Below, one piece after another: positions 11,674 to 22,761 of a DNA stretch of 40,132 nt (the stretch's first letter is position 1; every line of letters starts with the position of its first letter). The notes under the pieces were generated by a model. That model made no database searches and was not told where the DNA came from. It saw nothing but the letters and a program-made list of their open reading frames with translations. The DNA is from Cyanodermella asteris (lineage: Eukaryota; Ascomycota; Lecanoromycetes; Ostropales; Stictidaceae), in NCBI GenBank assembly GCA_900618795.1, contig UYJD01000001.1, positions 577,035-617,166 of the forward strand, read 5' to 3'. Both the position numbers and the translations under genes were made by a program.

Positions 11674-11702
11674 AGGTAGGTAGGTAGGTAGGTAGGTAGG
11701 TA
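11665..11702 (+). repeat. (TAGG)n microsatellite
   Basis: About nine and a half perfect TAGG units. It is promoter-proximal to the minus-strand PH-domain gene and merges on its left with the palindrome centred on CCTAGG. Such a tract is likely to vary in length between strains. Confidence 0.9.
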
Positions 11703-13549
11703 CTTAGTACTTGCCTTAGCAGTGCATGTCATCCTCCACGCCCACTACTGTACTATTCTACCAGGTACCGTAGCTATTCTTGTCGCCCTCCCTGTTTCCG
11801 CATATCCGCATATCGAGCCGCCAGGCAGCCGTTCTGCAGGCCCGATCTGCCCTGTTCAAGGCGAATTTACGATGCCTTTTGCAGCACCAGCATCGCACGT
11901 ATGCGCAGGCGCAACACGAGATTGCCCCGGCCAGCCAAGACAGGACAGCTAAGCCTCCAGAGGGTGACGCCTGCATTGCACCTCCTCCCGCACGTGCGCA
12001 CCGGGAACCGAAGACATCGTCATCTCATCGAAGCCTCGTTCCCGATTTCGCTCGAAATGGTAAAAACGCGATCGACTGGCCTGTTGCTAGCCCTGGGGCA
12101 CGGACGTTCTTCATCCGGCTTATGAACTTATGGCGATCGACATCCCGGACGGCGGAGTACTTTTGGCACGGAATAATGCTTCGTGTGGCGCTTGATCAGT
12201 CAATCGTATGCTTCCTGCTTCCTGCTGGCTGCTGCCTTCGTTTTCACTTCACCAAGCAGGGTCGATTGCCTTCAACATGTGCAACGTTTTAGCCATTCCA
12301 GAGCCCGGCATTGGCAGACGACTGGGAAGCCGGGATTGTCTGGATACAATGTTTGAAATTTGCCGAGTGCGCCTCGTCGTATCCACAGTAAACGCGAGCC
12401 TGCCATTTCGTACTGCTTTTATTTTAATCCTCTAGTGTACGATCATCTGGAACCTTAACAAGCTCCGGTGCGGAGGACGGGCAACCAGGTCCCCACCGAG
12501 CTTGACGTCGATGCCCCGGCATATTGCATTGTTCTGGAAGCAGGACATCACCATATATGTAATCGCACTTGACTCCTGTGGATGTCCACTTGCACTCTGG
12601 CTCGGTCAAGGAAGCGCTTCAGGAGGAAGTCCTCATCAGACACAATCAAGCTCGGTGCTGGCGTGGGGACAAGTGTTTTCTTGGGCGGCAACAACACGTT
12701 CTCCAAACAGTATCGGGATTGCCGTCAGAACTGCTTAGCCAAGCGCCTTCGCCTTCGACTCCGACCAAGATCAAGATTGCCGGCCATACCGACGGGAGTC
12801 GTGTGAAGGGTTCGGGATGTGATAGCTTTGCATCTAACCGTTGATACATCCGAATTCGATGAGCATAGCAAGCTGCTCGGAGGGATCTACTCCACATCAT
12901 AGTTCGTGACATTTGACTAAGATGGATCACACCTGGACATGTCGTTTAAGTTGAAGATTGGCGGCTCACTCGATTCTAACATCGAAGCGTAGTGGAAATG
13001 GAAGTCATAAAGTGAGCCATAGCCTCCAGTGGCATATTAAGGGCACCAACAATTCGGTAGCCAATCTGAGCAGAGGCCGTTGCGACGAGTTTCAACCACT
13101 TCGTAGCATTGGCGTACGGCGCCGCATAGAAATTTGCAATCATAGATGTGCGGCTGAAGTGTTGAATGACTTCGACCCCATGGCCGCAGATCTGGGCCCT
13201 GTTAGCTTATCTGGCACCCGTCGTTTGCTCACGGTGTTAGTGGAACTAGAACCGGCGGCAGTAATGCAATGTTCGCCGCCAGTCGGAAACTCTTATCAAC
13301 TCTTCCAGCGCTCAACGTTCGTACAGCTCAGTATGTGAATGATACAACAGTCTTGATTGCTTCCTTTCGACCGCTCATGCAACCACAAACCAAGACAAAG
13401 AGGTGGCTTTTGGCGCGCCTCGGCAGCAGACTTGACGGCCTGTAGTTTGCTAATCGTACATATCCGCCGCGATCCTCATCCCCTTTTCTACGACTCTTGT
13501 CGCTCCCGTTCGAGGAGGCCGGACACTTTTGCAGACACCCTTGGCGGTG

Positions 13550-14641
13550 ATGCAGGCATCAACGCGATCATGTCCACGTCTGGTGGTCTACCGCGGCAGG
13601 TCTACGTTCGCGCTGCAAGCCCGCTTCGCCTCGAGGGGAAGGGTGCGAGGGGGCGGGAGCACCCCGACCACCGCTCGTGAGGACCCCAAAGCTGAGCTGC
13701 CATTCTACTTCGATACTGGATATGGGTGCTATGCGAAGCGGCACTCGAAACCGTTCCCGCCGCCGTTCATGTCACCTCCTTCGAACTCGTTCTCGGATCC
13801 GTTGAGCACCCACGACCGAAGCCGGGATCGCCGCCCGCACGTGAATGGAGATATGATTCGAGGGATCACAAACGGTGACGACGCCGTACTTGCAGAAAAG
13901 CATTTCATCGGTGCAAATGACGGAGTTGGTGCCTGGGCACAGAAAGAGAGGGGACACGCTGCATTGTGGTCGAGGCTAGTACTGCATTTCTGGGCATTGG
14001 AGTCAGATTACGAAGAAGGCTTGGACCCTATCGGCTGCCTGCAGAGAGCCTTCGAACACACCATGAAGGCTACATCAGAGCCAACGCCTTGGGACGGAAC
14101 GACCACCGTATGCGGAGCACATTTGCATTTCGAGGGAGAAGCATCGAACCCGCAACCACTTCTGTATGCCACAAATCTCGGAGACTCACAGGTCATGGTG
14201 GTTCGACCATCGGCCAAAAAGGAGGAGCTGGTCATATACAAGTCCGAGGGTCAGTGGCATTGGTTCGATTGTCCTTATCAGCTTGGGACAAATTCTGTGG
14301 ATACGCCGACAAAAGACGCCAAGGTCGATAAGATCAGCATCCAGGTGGGAGACGTCGTCTTGGCCATGTCGGATGGCGTGCCGGACAACCTCTGGGAGTA
14401 TGAAGTTGCCGAGAAGGTCGTCAAGAGTATGCAAGAATACGACGGGACAAAGGCTGAGGACACGAGCATTATGCAATTCGTCGCGCAAAAACTTGTGGAC
14501 TCTGCAAGATATATTGCTGAAGATCCCTATGCTGAGAGCCCGTACATGGAGCGGGCCATCGAAGAAGGACTGCCAGCAGAAGGAGGAAAATTAGACGACA
14601 TCAGCGTCGTGGCAGCAATCTGCAGAAAGAAAGAGGGCTGA
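13550..14641 (+). CDS. PTC7-type PP2C protein phosphatase, putative mitochondrial
   Basis: Metal-dependent Ser/Thr phosphatase of the PPM/PP2C class, subgroup of yeast Ptc7 (also annotated azr1 in fungi), which acts in mitochondria, for example on coenzyme Q biosynthesis. One uninterrupted exon, 363 residues. The first in-frame ATG is at 13550; the N-terminus (MQASTRSCPRLVVYRGRSTF) is rich in Arg and Ser, lacks acidic residues and looks like a mitochondrial presequence. Metal-binding motifs are present: GANDGVGAW (about residues 123-131), TTTVCGAHLHF, ATNLGDSQVMVVR, VLAMSDGVPDNLWE and near the end GGKLDDISVVAAI. Length and motif order fit the family. The gene stands alone in gene-poor DNA. 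A 5' extension by an unseen upstream exon is possible but not needed. Confidence 0.9.
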   Translation: MQASTRSCPRLVVYRGRSTFALQARFASRGRVRGGGSTPTTAREDPKAELPFYFDTGYGCYAKRHSKPFPPPFMSPPSNSFSDPLSTHDRSRDRRPHVNGDMIRGITNGDDAVLAEKHFIGANDGVGAWAQKERGHAALWSRLVLHFWALESDYEEGLDPIGCLQRAFEHTMKATSEPTPWDGTTTVCGAHLHFEGEASNPQPLLYATNLGDSQVMVVRPSAKKEELVIYKSEGQWHWFDCPYQLGTNSVDTPTKDAKVDKISIQVGDVVLAMSDGVPDNLWEYEVAEKVVKSMQEYDGTKAEDTSIMQFVAQKLVDSARYIAEDPYAESPYMERAIEEGLPAEGGKLDDISVVAAICRKKEG

Positions 14642-15325
14642 GAGCACCTGAAACCTATGAAACCTATCCGGGCATACCCAAAACATGCGGCGAGCAGGAC
14701 CCTACAGTATCAGAAGTCCCGGCAACTCGTCGAACACTCCACCGTCAGAAAGTCCTGTTGCAGCGGCCTCCTCTTCCCTGGCAATATCTCGTCCACAACT
14801 GCCCAAAACGCACAATTCGGGCGATTTGACGCCGTTGACGTCCGGAGAGAAGCTGTCAGAGCTCAAAGTTGGTGGAAATATCACTGCATGACTGTTGTTT
14901 CATGATGCCAACTTTTCAGCGACGACCGCGATTCACATCCGATCTGAGATAACGATTGTGGGCTGGAATTTATCCAAAACCACGAGGAACTCGAGGAAGC
15001 ACGAGCGCCATGGACGCGGCCCGAAGGATGTTATCAGATGGGTCAGGGCGGTGACAACAACTAAGTGAGGCATCAAGCAGCCAGAGTGGAGCGGGCTCAC
15101 GGGCATAGGATTAAGGAGAAGAAAGCATGGTTCAAAGACTATCCACAGCTAGAAAGAAGCATCGTGATCGTCGCATCGCGTATCCTGCCAATCTATGCAG
15201 TCACAACCTAGCTGCATTTGCTGCTATCATGTCCAAAAGATGATGTTGCGTTAGAAGCGTCGTATGCTGTTATATTTGGGATCGGATACTGAGAATACCC
15301 GAATGCGTCGAAGACTCACGATTAA
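14642..15325. other. spacer between convergent phosphatase and zinc-motif genes
   Basis: Holds the two facing 3' UTRs. No family-like gene is seen. The alternative last exon of the zinc-motif gene, if used, would lie at about 15251-15288. Confidence 0.5.
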
Positions 15326-16625
15326 TCAGGCCGACCAGACTGTTCGTGCGTCATCGTGCTGACTCTTACCTTCACTGGGTTGCTTGGGACGTCGCGGTTT
15401 TCGCGGACCTGGATGGCTTCGGTCACACTTAGTCTTGTGCTTGTGGCATCGGAGACAAACCCCAATCCTGCGCATATAGAGGTAGTCTTCCTCCTTCTTT
15501 CCATCATGATCATTCAGCCATCTTGGCTTATTCTTGCCTTTGCCCTTTATGCTGAGAACAGCATTCTCAGATGTGGCCGGCTGGCCAATGCTTTCTTCAC
15601 CTCTGTATTCGGCCCCCTTGATGACGGTGAAGGGCGCTGAGGGTGAGTAGTTGTCTTTGCTTCGAGGCGTCTTCAACGTCTTTGTGCCGTCGCCAACATA
15701 GTGGGTTGCTTCGGTGGTCGGTAATGCAAGTCGCTCATCAAACGGAATTCTGGCCCCTGGTGTGGCGCCTGCCAAGTTATGAGGATCATGCTCTGGTCTT
15801 CTGAGACACTCTGCTGGCTTGTCATACCTTGGCAGCCAAGATCCAGCCTCTGTTGGTTGCGGCGGCGGGAGAGGCCCAGGGAACTCACTCGGGTCGGTCG
15901 GGTAAGCTTGGCCGCGTTGGCCCGGGTTGCTGGACTCTGTTTGGGTGGAAATATTTGGTCCTGGATTGGTGTTTCTAGAGTTCGATTGTGCCGACGTGCT
16001 TGGCCCAGGCTCTTGATGTTGCAAAGAGGATTTGGCTACCTCTGCAGTTGCAAATCGTTGTTGGGGCCATGCAGTCTCGGCGCTCATGCCCATGGTCTCT
16101 TGGAAGAAACACATGAAGGCCCCGAAGACTTCTTGATTATGGCGAATTGAGTGACCATAGCTAGCTATGTATCTGTTCTCGAGTCGCATCCACAACCCTT
16201 CAACGATCGCGTTCTCGCTCAAAGTACACCAGAAGTCTAGGCGAAGCCTATCATGCTCGTCGTAAAGACGCCGTGATAGCCTACCTGCACCCTGACGACT
16301 AGCATCAGAGTGCTGCTGACTTGGAAATGAGCTGTTGCTGTTGGCATGAAAGCCATGCTGCCCTTCCCCATTTAGTGGCTCGTTCAGGCTCGGGCCGGTG
16401 ACAGAAGACGAAGGGGCATTGCTCAAAGGGGTTCGTTGCGACGACGACGAGCCTGCTCATCAGATCAGAAGGAGAAGGCTGGCTATTCTTGTCTGTCAGG
16501 ATCATACCCTCGAGTCTGGGGTCGATGTTGGGGTAGGCCCCAGACCCATAACCTGGAGATGAAGCCTTGACCTGGTCAGCGGGATGGTCTCTCAGCCGCA
16601 AAGTTCTAGATAATTGACGAACCAT
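15326..16625 (-). CDS. hypothetical protein with half of a Zn2Cys6-like motif
   Basis: Unrecognised protein. Exon 1 is 16625-16508 (ATG at 16625, MVRQLSRTLRLRD) and is joined by a 55-nt intron with GTATGA donor and GAGCAG acceptor to exon 2, which runs from 16452 to the stop at 15326. The join keeps the frame (LEG then SSSSQRTPL) and gives 414 residues by this model. Most of the chain is Ser, Pro, Gln and Asn-rich and probably disordered. A short ordered patch contains LDFWCTLSENAIVEGLWMRL. Near the C-terminus GVCLRCHKHKTKCDR has C-x2-C-x6-C, the first half of a Zn2Cys6 DNA-binding cluster, followed by a basic PRKPRRPKQP stretch, but the second three cysteines are absent. A strong GTAAGA donor at 15369 could instead splice to 15288 and end at 15251, again without cysteines. 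It may be a chromatin or DNA-binding protein; function is unknown. Confidence 0.6.
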
Positions 16626-18318
16626 GAAGGGCAATCCACTTTGCCTTTCAGATAGGCGACTTCCGATGCGTGATATCAGAATCAACGCGAGGTTGTGGCG
16701 AGAGCTGAGCGGTAAGAATGGCAGGTGTTCCAAAGGCTGAGGAGCAGAAGAGGGAGGCGAACGACCTGCGGCGTTGGCGATACGTCGGATGATGCATCAA
16801 GGCGCAAGGCAACGCGAGGCAGTTTCCGGGCGGCATATTGCTTAAGAAGGTTGTCGGACAGGAGAGGACAGTATCGAGAGTTGATGATGGTGGTGTTAAT
16901 GGGTTCACGATTGTCCTGTCCGATGAGCCTCCGAGCCGGCCGCTCATCCCCAGAGATCCAGTATCTCAATCAACCAATGAAGAGTTCATGCGCAAAAGCT
17001 CTGCTCCGCTAACGTGTCCAGAACACGCTTGTCAATATTTCAGCAATATACCATCACGCGCAAGTCCCAAGCCCGCCGCAGTTGAACAGCGCAATATCAT
17101 GTTTTATCTGGGAATTTGAGACGAGAGCAGCCATGACGTACTGAAACGACTCCCTTCGAATAATCGCCTCCGGGCGGAGTATGCCCTTGGGACCACCTGA
17201 GACTGAAGGAGCAGACTCGATCCTATTTGACCGGAGAGCCGCAGGCGAGGGACAGAAGCGAGCGGGCAAGACTGGGCTGATATCCAGGCTAATCGACCAG
17301 CGCATGCTCTGGCTCAATTGAATGTCAAATCGGTGCGTCTTCATACCCCACTTTTGAGAACCGAGCAGGAATGGTGCCGGTATAGTTGACACCAAGCTCC
17401 TTCCGGTGTATCTCAGGCTGCCTCGCGGCCATAGTGATTGCCCTGCATATTCGTTCTCCGTAGATGACCCGGAACAAAGCCAATTGTGTAGTGTTTGTGC
17501 GCTTTGCCAGCTTACTCCCATCTCGGGCGTCTCCTTGCCATGGCGAGACTGTCATCCAGGTAGCGCGACTCAACTGCTAACGCCATCTCGTAAGCGCCGG
17601 ACGTAAAACTCGGCGGACCCATGCAGGGCACTACTTATCTTGTCGGCGTTCTTCTCCACTGAGACTCCATGCTAATCTCGTGATCATTCTTGACGACAGA
17701 ATGTAGCACTGAAGGCCACATCGAGGGAGTGAAAGTTTCTCCACAGCTATCTCAACAAGGACGTGATACAAATCTGAGCGGCAGTTTTGTAGATAGAAAG
17801 CACGCGGGATCATGCTGGCTGACACCGGATTCTGCTCAGCTCAAATTACAAAAACATGAAGGCAGCGTCAAAGATCGCGAACAGTGTTGTGCCTTCTTCA
17901 TTTTCTTCTCTCTCTGATTTGACAACACGGGAGATACGACATGCTCGGGAATACCCCGTACTGAAGTAACGATACCCTGCTAGCCGTTGAAGGTCAACGA
18001 TCTCGGTAAGGCTTTTGTTCGCTCGCAAGTGTGGCCTTTAGATTGCCTGACAGCGAGAGAGGCTCAGGAAGGACCGACGGGCGACAGTGTTGCTATGCGC
18101 TTAATGTATGCTCACTGCGCTTTGGCCAAGGGATGAGGGAGGCACATTAAGACGAGACATGACTCAAACGAGGCCCCCAACGTGGTCGCACAGACCTCAA
18201 CTCCTCAAGTCTTCGGAGCACCAGCCGTCTACGATCATTGGTCCAATATACAGTCAAACCATGGTTCTTTCGACGAAAAACGCGTGGGGTCAAAGACTTC
18301 TACCTTCCAGTCAAAAAG
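16626..18318. other. gene-poor stretch
   Basis: No gene can be supported in these 1.7 kb. The longest open frames, such as 17054-17521 on the minus strand, have no family features. The left end must include the promoter of the zinc-motif gene. Confidence 0.5.
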
Positions 18319-18585
18319 TTATGCAAGCATAACCCAAACTAGTGTAGAGCCCGAAGCGAAATGGCTTGCTGGTCTCAATGTCTCCGATATTCTGAGCGAG
18401 TTACAAATGCGCCCGTATCTCGTGTCGTCAGTGAAATAGTCAATTAGCTGCATGTCGAAATGGAATACGAGTGAAGCCATTGCGTACCAGAAATCGAGAC
18501 ACTCACGCTCCGTATGACTAGCGGCACACGCAGCCATTTTATGCACCTGGCTGAGTCTACTGAACTCATGCGTTTGACTTGCCAT
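18319..18585 (-). CDS. small hypothetical ORF, possible paralogous fragment
   Basis: An ATG-started frame of 88 codons. It is not a recognised family. The segment ERECLDFWYAMASLVFHFDM weakly recalls the LDFWCTLSENAIVEGLWMRL patch of the zinc-motif protein 1.7 kb away, each with LDFW after a charged/basic run and a following hydrophobic-aromatic stretch. It may be a small gene, a relic of a duplication, or noise. No intron is needed to read it. Confidence 0.25.
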   Translation of the reverse strand: MASQTHEFSRLSQVHKMAACAASHTERECLDFWYAMASLVFHFDMQLIDYFTDDTRYGRICNSLRISETLRPASHFASGSTLVWVMLA

Positions 18586-18725
18586 TTCATTTGTTATGAC
18601 ACGGGAAGTTACCTCGCTTGCTACCTATGATTTGATACTGTAGATACCAAAGTACTTGACTTCAGGTCAAGGAAATTGTGCACTAAGAGGCTGTGTGCGA
18701 GCCCCTGGACCACCACAACAAAAAT

Positions 18726-19739
18726 TTAAACGATGAGCTTCACGTCATCATCCGGCTCCTCGTCCCTGTACAAGTTCGTCCACCCGAATGACGGTTCAAA
18801 TGGTGTAGCGATATGCTTCACCATAAGCATCAGCATTGCTCTGAAGTGGAATTCGCCCATGACGAACTCGCTCTGCTGCAAGCCCTGGAGGGAGCTCTGT
18901 ATTGGATCACGAGCAAGATTTTCCCAGCTTTGTAGATCGTCAAGACCGCGAACCTTGACCCTGAGATCGTCACCGTAGTCTTTCATGCCAAGCAGCACGT
19001 TCCACGCTATCTGGCCGATTAATTCGTAATATCGCCTATGAGTTGGTTGATCGGGCTGGCGGTCTGTACAGTCATAGGTGACCGTGATGTGTTTCAGATT
19101 TGGGAGGATGCCGTGAAGAGCACCAGGCTCCATAAGACCGAATAGTTCATGAAGCGAGTTGTTCCTTGGAGAAGATACTTCCAAGCGCACCTTCAGCTCG
19201 ATCCGCTTGACGAACTGACCGTGTTTGTGGGACTCCACGACTTTGATGAACTTCAGAAGCTCAGAGGCAGACTTGAAGCTGAACCGCCGTCGCTCGTATG
19301 CGTACGGGATCGCCTCGGTGTAGATTTTAGGGCTGGCGAGTAGCAATCCTGATGGGCCATCCAAACATGCCCAGCAGTGGTGTCTCATGTCCCGAGTCTT
19401 ATTGCATCCCGCTCTTATGCAGAGGGAGGAACGAGGTAACAGTGACTCCGGAATGTGCCCGCGGGCTGGACGTAGGATTTCGCCGATACGGATAGTAGGC
19501 ATGCTTTCGCGGTTGAAGAGTTTGTCTGCGACGTCCACGGGATTTCTGCTTTTAGTCAGGAATTTGTACTCTGGATCGTGTACTGTGATGACGGTTCTGA
19601 AACCTAAATGGTAGATCTGCACCCGCAGCTCAGAAGGCAGGTCGAGGAAGCCCGTAGACACGCGAGCTTGCACGCGACGGCGGCCTCCTGCGTTCTCTTC
19701 TTGAACAGTCGTGGAATTAGCTGCCGCAGCGTCAGACAT
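18726..19739 (-). CDS. hypothetical protein, F-box/DUF7730-like
   Basis: A single-exon protein of 337 residues starting at an ATG at 19739. After a polar N-terminus comes GFLDLPSELRVQIYHLGF (about residues 30-47), the LPxELRxxIY pattern typical of the large fungal family of F-box-like and DUF7730 proteins. A cysteine/histidine-rich patch, CIRAGCNKTRDMRHHCWAC, follows at about 107-125 and could bind zinc. The middle holds a LLLASPKIYTEAIPYAYE segment, which is characteristic of this group (a residue set in which a structural element of the kind CR-xIxxEA-xxxxY is seen), and the C-terminus is acidic. F-box proteins recruit substrates to SCF ubiquitin ligases, but these fungal relatives are largely uncharacterised, so I do not assign a role. 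Confidence 0.8.
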   Translation of the reverse strand: MSDAAAANSTTVQEENAGGRRRVQARVSTGFLDLPSELRVQIYHLGFRTVITVHDPEYKFLTKSRNPVDVADKLFNRESMPTIRIGEILRPARGHIPESLLPRSSLCIRAGCNKTRDMRHHCWACLDGPSGLLLASPKIYTEAIPYAYERRRFSFKSASELLKFIKVVESHKHGQFVKRIELKVRLEVSSPRNNSLHELFGLMEPGALHGILPNLKHITVTYDCTDRQPDQPTHRRYYELIGQIAWNVLLGMKDYGDDLRVKVRGLDDLQSWENLARDPIQSSLQGLQQSEFVMGEFHFRAMLMLMVKHIATPFEPSFGWTNLYRDEEPDDDVKLIV

Positions 19740-21855
19740 GTCGCTGTATTCCTAGGGTGACAGGGAACTATCTGCTATTGCTCAAAATTGACGGAGGGTA
19801 GCAGGGTGAGCGTTGTGGCAAAGCAAGAAGTTGTGAACAAACTCTCACTGCACTCATTCATACCCGAGCATCGGATGGTTGGCCTAACCCGCTTGCCAGC
19901 AAACTTTACATCAGTGAATAGCTGCAAGGTATATGACTTGCAGCACAAAGGAACAAAATGGCGCTTCCACAGTCTGGAGTGGTCGATAGCCGTAAAGCGC
20001 TTTCTATCGCAAGACAGGCCACAGAAAGCGATGACACTCATGCTTTCGATGATCCTTTATCGGCCAACAACGCACAGCCATGATCGTCCTAATATGCGGT
20101 CTTGTTACCGGTCTCGTTGACTTCAAAAATCGCACCTCGTTCTCAATTTGCATGCCTAATTGTACACTGGCAGCATGAGTCTGATGGCGAAATTTTTCTC
20201 CTTCCATAGTTCCTGAATGCAAGGCCCTGGAAGACGGTGAGAAGTCCTCCGCTTCGTGAACTATCCGAAGCGGTGATGTGCACGCTAGCGCAGGTTTAGC
20301 GCTTCGCTTCGTCTTGGGCTCCTTTCATGGGGCTGCAGTATTTTCCGCTTCTAAGAAGTCTTGGGCACTCCTACAGTTCATTGTGCTTACTGTGTTGTTG
20401 CAGATACACATTGTTTCACAGAGAATGAGACACGGAAGTTTGCATGCCTCGTTGGCTGGACAACACAGGTCATGAGATTCATCCTCAATGACCACTGACA
20501 ATGGGCATGTACTGCACGCTTTCCCCATCATGTATTCAAGCGTACATTTAGCATATATTCAACACAGCTCAGCATCTGGCTGACTTTGACGACAAGGGGC
20601 TGAAACGGGGGATAGCGGGTCGCTGTGGATTCCGATGCTGCCCAACATGCCCTATTCATGCTTTGCGTTCCTTGGAAGCACTGCTTGTCGGATTTCTGAC
20701 ACATTCGGCCACTGCTCGTCGTTCTTTGACGGTGTGATCACAATAAAGCCATTGGGGTTTGATCGTGAAAAGCGTGAAAAAAGCATGGAACGGTCTGGGT
20801 TTTTCAAGTTCAAAAGGCTGCGGAGCGGCCTCCGTAATTGTAGATTTTGGGATCGCAAAAGCGGCTTCAGCGGGGTCGTCATCCCTAATTAGGGGATCGG
20901 ACCCCCGGGAAGATTCCTGTCTGGCAGTGGCTTGGTGGGAAATGTGAGCCAGTCCAGGGCCAAACCGAATCATTGACCACGAGTTGCTCATGCCAGCCTG
21001 AACTGGATCGGCATGCGATTCCGCGTTACAGCATGCTGCATACGTGGGAGGCAAGATCGGACGTCCCCATCGCAGACAAAGTTCACGACAGGAGCGCCGT
21101 TTTGCGATCATTAGGAGCAATAGGAGATGAGAAGAATCGAGTTCAGAGTCAAGTGCTCGAAACTTCTCACAAGGTAAGACTACTTACCTTACTGTCAAAG
21201 AAATAGTCAACCCTTCACTGGGTCTTTGGTAAATTTATCGGATACGCCACAGACTGAATTCGGCATACCACGCTTGGCCCATCATGAACAGTGCTTTCTA
21301 TGTTCAAGCCCGGTAATGGTCACTTGTTTTGTTCAGCTCATGCGAGTTCGTACATTGGCACATTGCTCTCATACCGCTTTTGCAGTCTTTGCTTCGTGGA
21401 AAATGATCGCTTATAAACTCGATTCGAGCATCTGGCAGCAATCCTATTCCGAAGCTCAGTACTGAGCTGTAACTCATCTCTTGTTTTGGAGGAGGTTTCG
21501 AAATTATGCGCGTATTTTCCCACGCCGCCTTATCGATGGCACAATGGGCCGGATAACAGGTCGCGCGGGGGCGCTTTGTTTCAATGATGAGTATCTCATG
21601 GAGTTTATCTTTTGCAATTGACCGAAAAGTGCTACTGCTACGACCGTGACTCGCTGCCAAAAGCCCGCAAGCACAGTAGGTGACATCAGAGTTGGGCGCG
21701 ATTTCTGGTACCACGCACGAAATCCCACCACGTGAAAGAGTTCACAACCCCGAAAAGATCACAACTCAACTCCATTCCACTTAGCCGTATCGTCTGCGCG
21801 GCTCAAGCGTTGGTAGAAACAGAGCAATTCACTCTACATTCGATTTATATTCGCC
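19740..21855. other. gene-free spacer
   Basis: Contains the promoter of the F-box-like gene on the left and the promoter of the M24 gene on the right. No family-like gene is seen. It has a hairpin at 20249-20273 (arms CCGCTTCG and CGAAGCGG) and a GC-rich imperfect palindrome at 20871-20907 centred on CCCTAATTAGGG. The minus frame at 20656-21120 is uninterrupted but unrecognisable. Confidence 0.5.
20249..20273. repeat. inverted repeat CCGCTTCG / CGAAGCGG
   Basis: Perfect 8-bp arms with a 9-nt spacer in gene-free DNA. No neighbouring gene end explains it. It may be chance. Confidence 0.5.
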
Positions 21856-22644
21856 ATGGACAAGGTCATGTCCTTCTTCAGCTCCGGCTCCACAGCCGAC
21901 GCCAACGGCTCCACTCCCACCACCAAAGACGGTCCGCCCATAACCAAAGACGACAACCAAACCGAACAAGATCGCGCCGCCGCCCTGCAAGATGCCCAAG
22001 ACAAAGCCTCCGCCATGTTCGACGAAATTGAACGCACCCTGCTACGCCCCGGCGTCCTAGAATCCACCATCAACAAAGAGATCCTCGAACTCGGCAAAGC
22101 CAGACACAACGTGCGCACGCACTGGCATAAACGCGTCGTCCGCAGCGGACCCAACACCCTCGAACCGTACGCCGAGAACCCGCCTGACCGGGAGATACTC
22201 GCCGACGACATCTTGTTCGTGGACCTGGGTCCCGTGTTCGAGAAGTGGGAGGCGGATTTCGGACGCACGTTTGTGTTGGGAAATGATCCGGCCAAGATCA
22301 AGTTGCGGGATGATCTGGAGCCGGTTTGGAAGGCTGTGAAGGCTAGGTTTGAGGCGGCTCCGGAGGATATTAGGGCGGAGCAGGTGTACGTGATCGCGTG
22401 TGAAGAAGCGAAGAAGGTGGGGTGGGAATTCGGGGGTCGCCATTGCGGGCATCTGGTGGGTAACTTTCCGCACGAACGTATTCCGTCGGATATGATTACT
22501 TTCTACTTGACGGAGGGAAGTACAACGGTGATGAGAAGCCTGGATAAGAACGGAAGAAAAAGGCATTGGATTTTAGAGATTCACTTGGTGGATCGGGAGA
22601 GGCAGATTGGGGGTTTTATGGAGCAGCTTTTGACGGTGGGCTGA
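21856..22644 (+). CDS. M24-family metallopeptidase (pita-bread fold)
   Basis: Single-exon protein of 262 residues with the creatinase/aminopeptidase P fold, the family of Xaa-Pro peptidases and methionine aminopeptidases. The five metal ligands can be placed: D123 in LFVDLGPVF, D134 in EADFGRTFV (the usual 11-residue spacing), H199 in CGHLVGNFPH, E241 in WILEIHLVD and E256 in GGFMEQLL. This suggests an active two-metal enzyme, though substrate cannot be told. It lacks the extra N-terminal domain of larger aminopeptidases P. The start ATG follows a short leader; a later in-frame ATG lies at codon 5. The coding strand is strikingly C-rich in the first third and G-rich in the last third. Confidence 0.85.
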   Translation: MDKVMSFFSSGSTADANGSTPTTKDGPPITKDDNQTEQDRAAALQDAQDKASAMFDEIERTLLRPGVLESTINKEILELGKARHNVRTHWHKRVVRSGPNTLEPYAENPPDREILADDILFVDLGPVFEKWEADFGRTFVLGNDPAKIKLRDDLEPVWKAVKARFEAAPEDIRAEQVYVIACEEAKKVGWEFGGRHCGHLVGNFPHERIPSDMITFYLTEGSTTVMRSLDKNGRKRHWILEIHLVDRERQIGGFMEQLLTVG

Positions 22645-22761
22645 GATGCGAACGACTTGGACTTCGAGGTGGCTGGTCCCACGACTACACCACCTGTAGT
22701 ATTCGAACAATGTGCATACCTCTGGAAGCTTGTCAAGTCTCGCATTTTGGAACAGACATTG

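Larger units (their letters stand above)
11188..13549. other. gene-free spacer upstream of the PH-domain gene
   Basis: The left side is the promoter and leader of the PH-domain gene and carries a TAGG microsatellite and a 16-bp palindrome. The right side is the promoter of the divergent phosphatase gene. Open frames inside, the longest about 170 codons at 11780-12292, have no family features and no ordered codon use. Confidence 0.55.

Noticed and set aside
11780-12292. 170-codon plus-strand frame as a gene
   Set aside because: No domain, no ordered codon use and no family likeness; it lies over a promoter-like region.
17054-17521. 155-codon minus-strand frame as a gene
   Set aside because: Sequence is random-looking, with no motif or support from splicing; long frames of this size occur by chance in GC-rich DNA.
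20656-21120. 154-codon minus-strand frame as a gene
   Set aside because: No recognisable domain and overlapping frames of similar length; I could not support it beyond being open.
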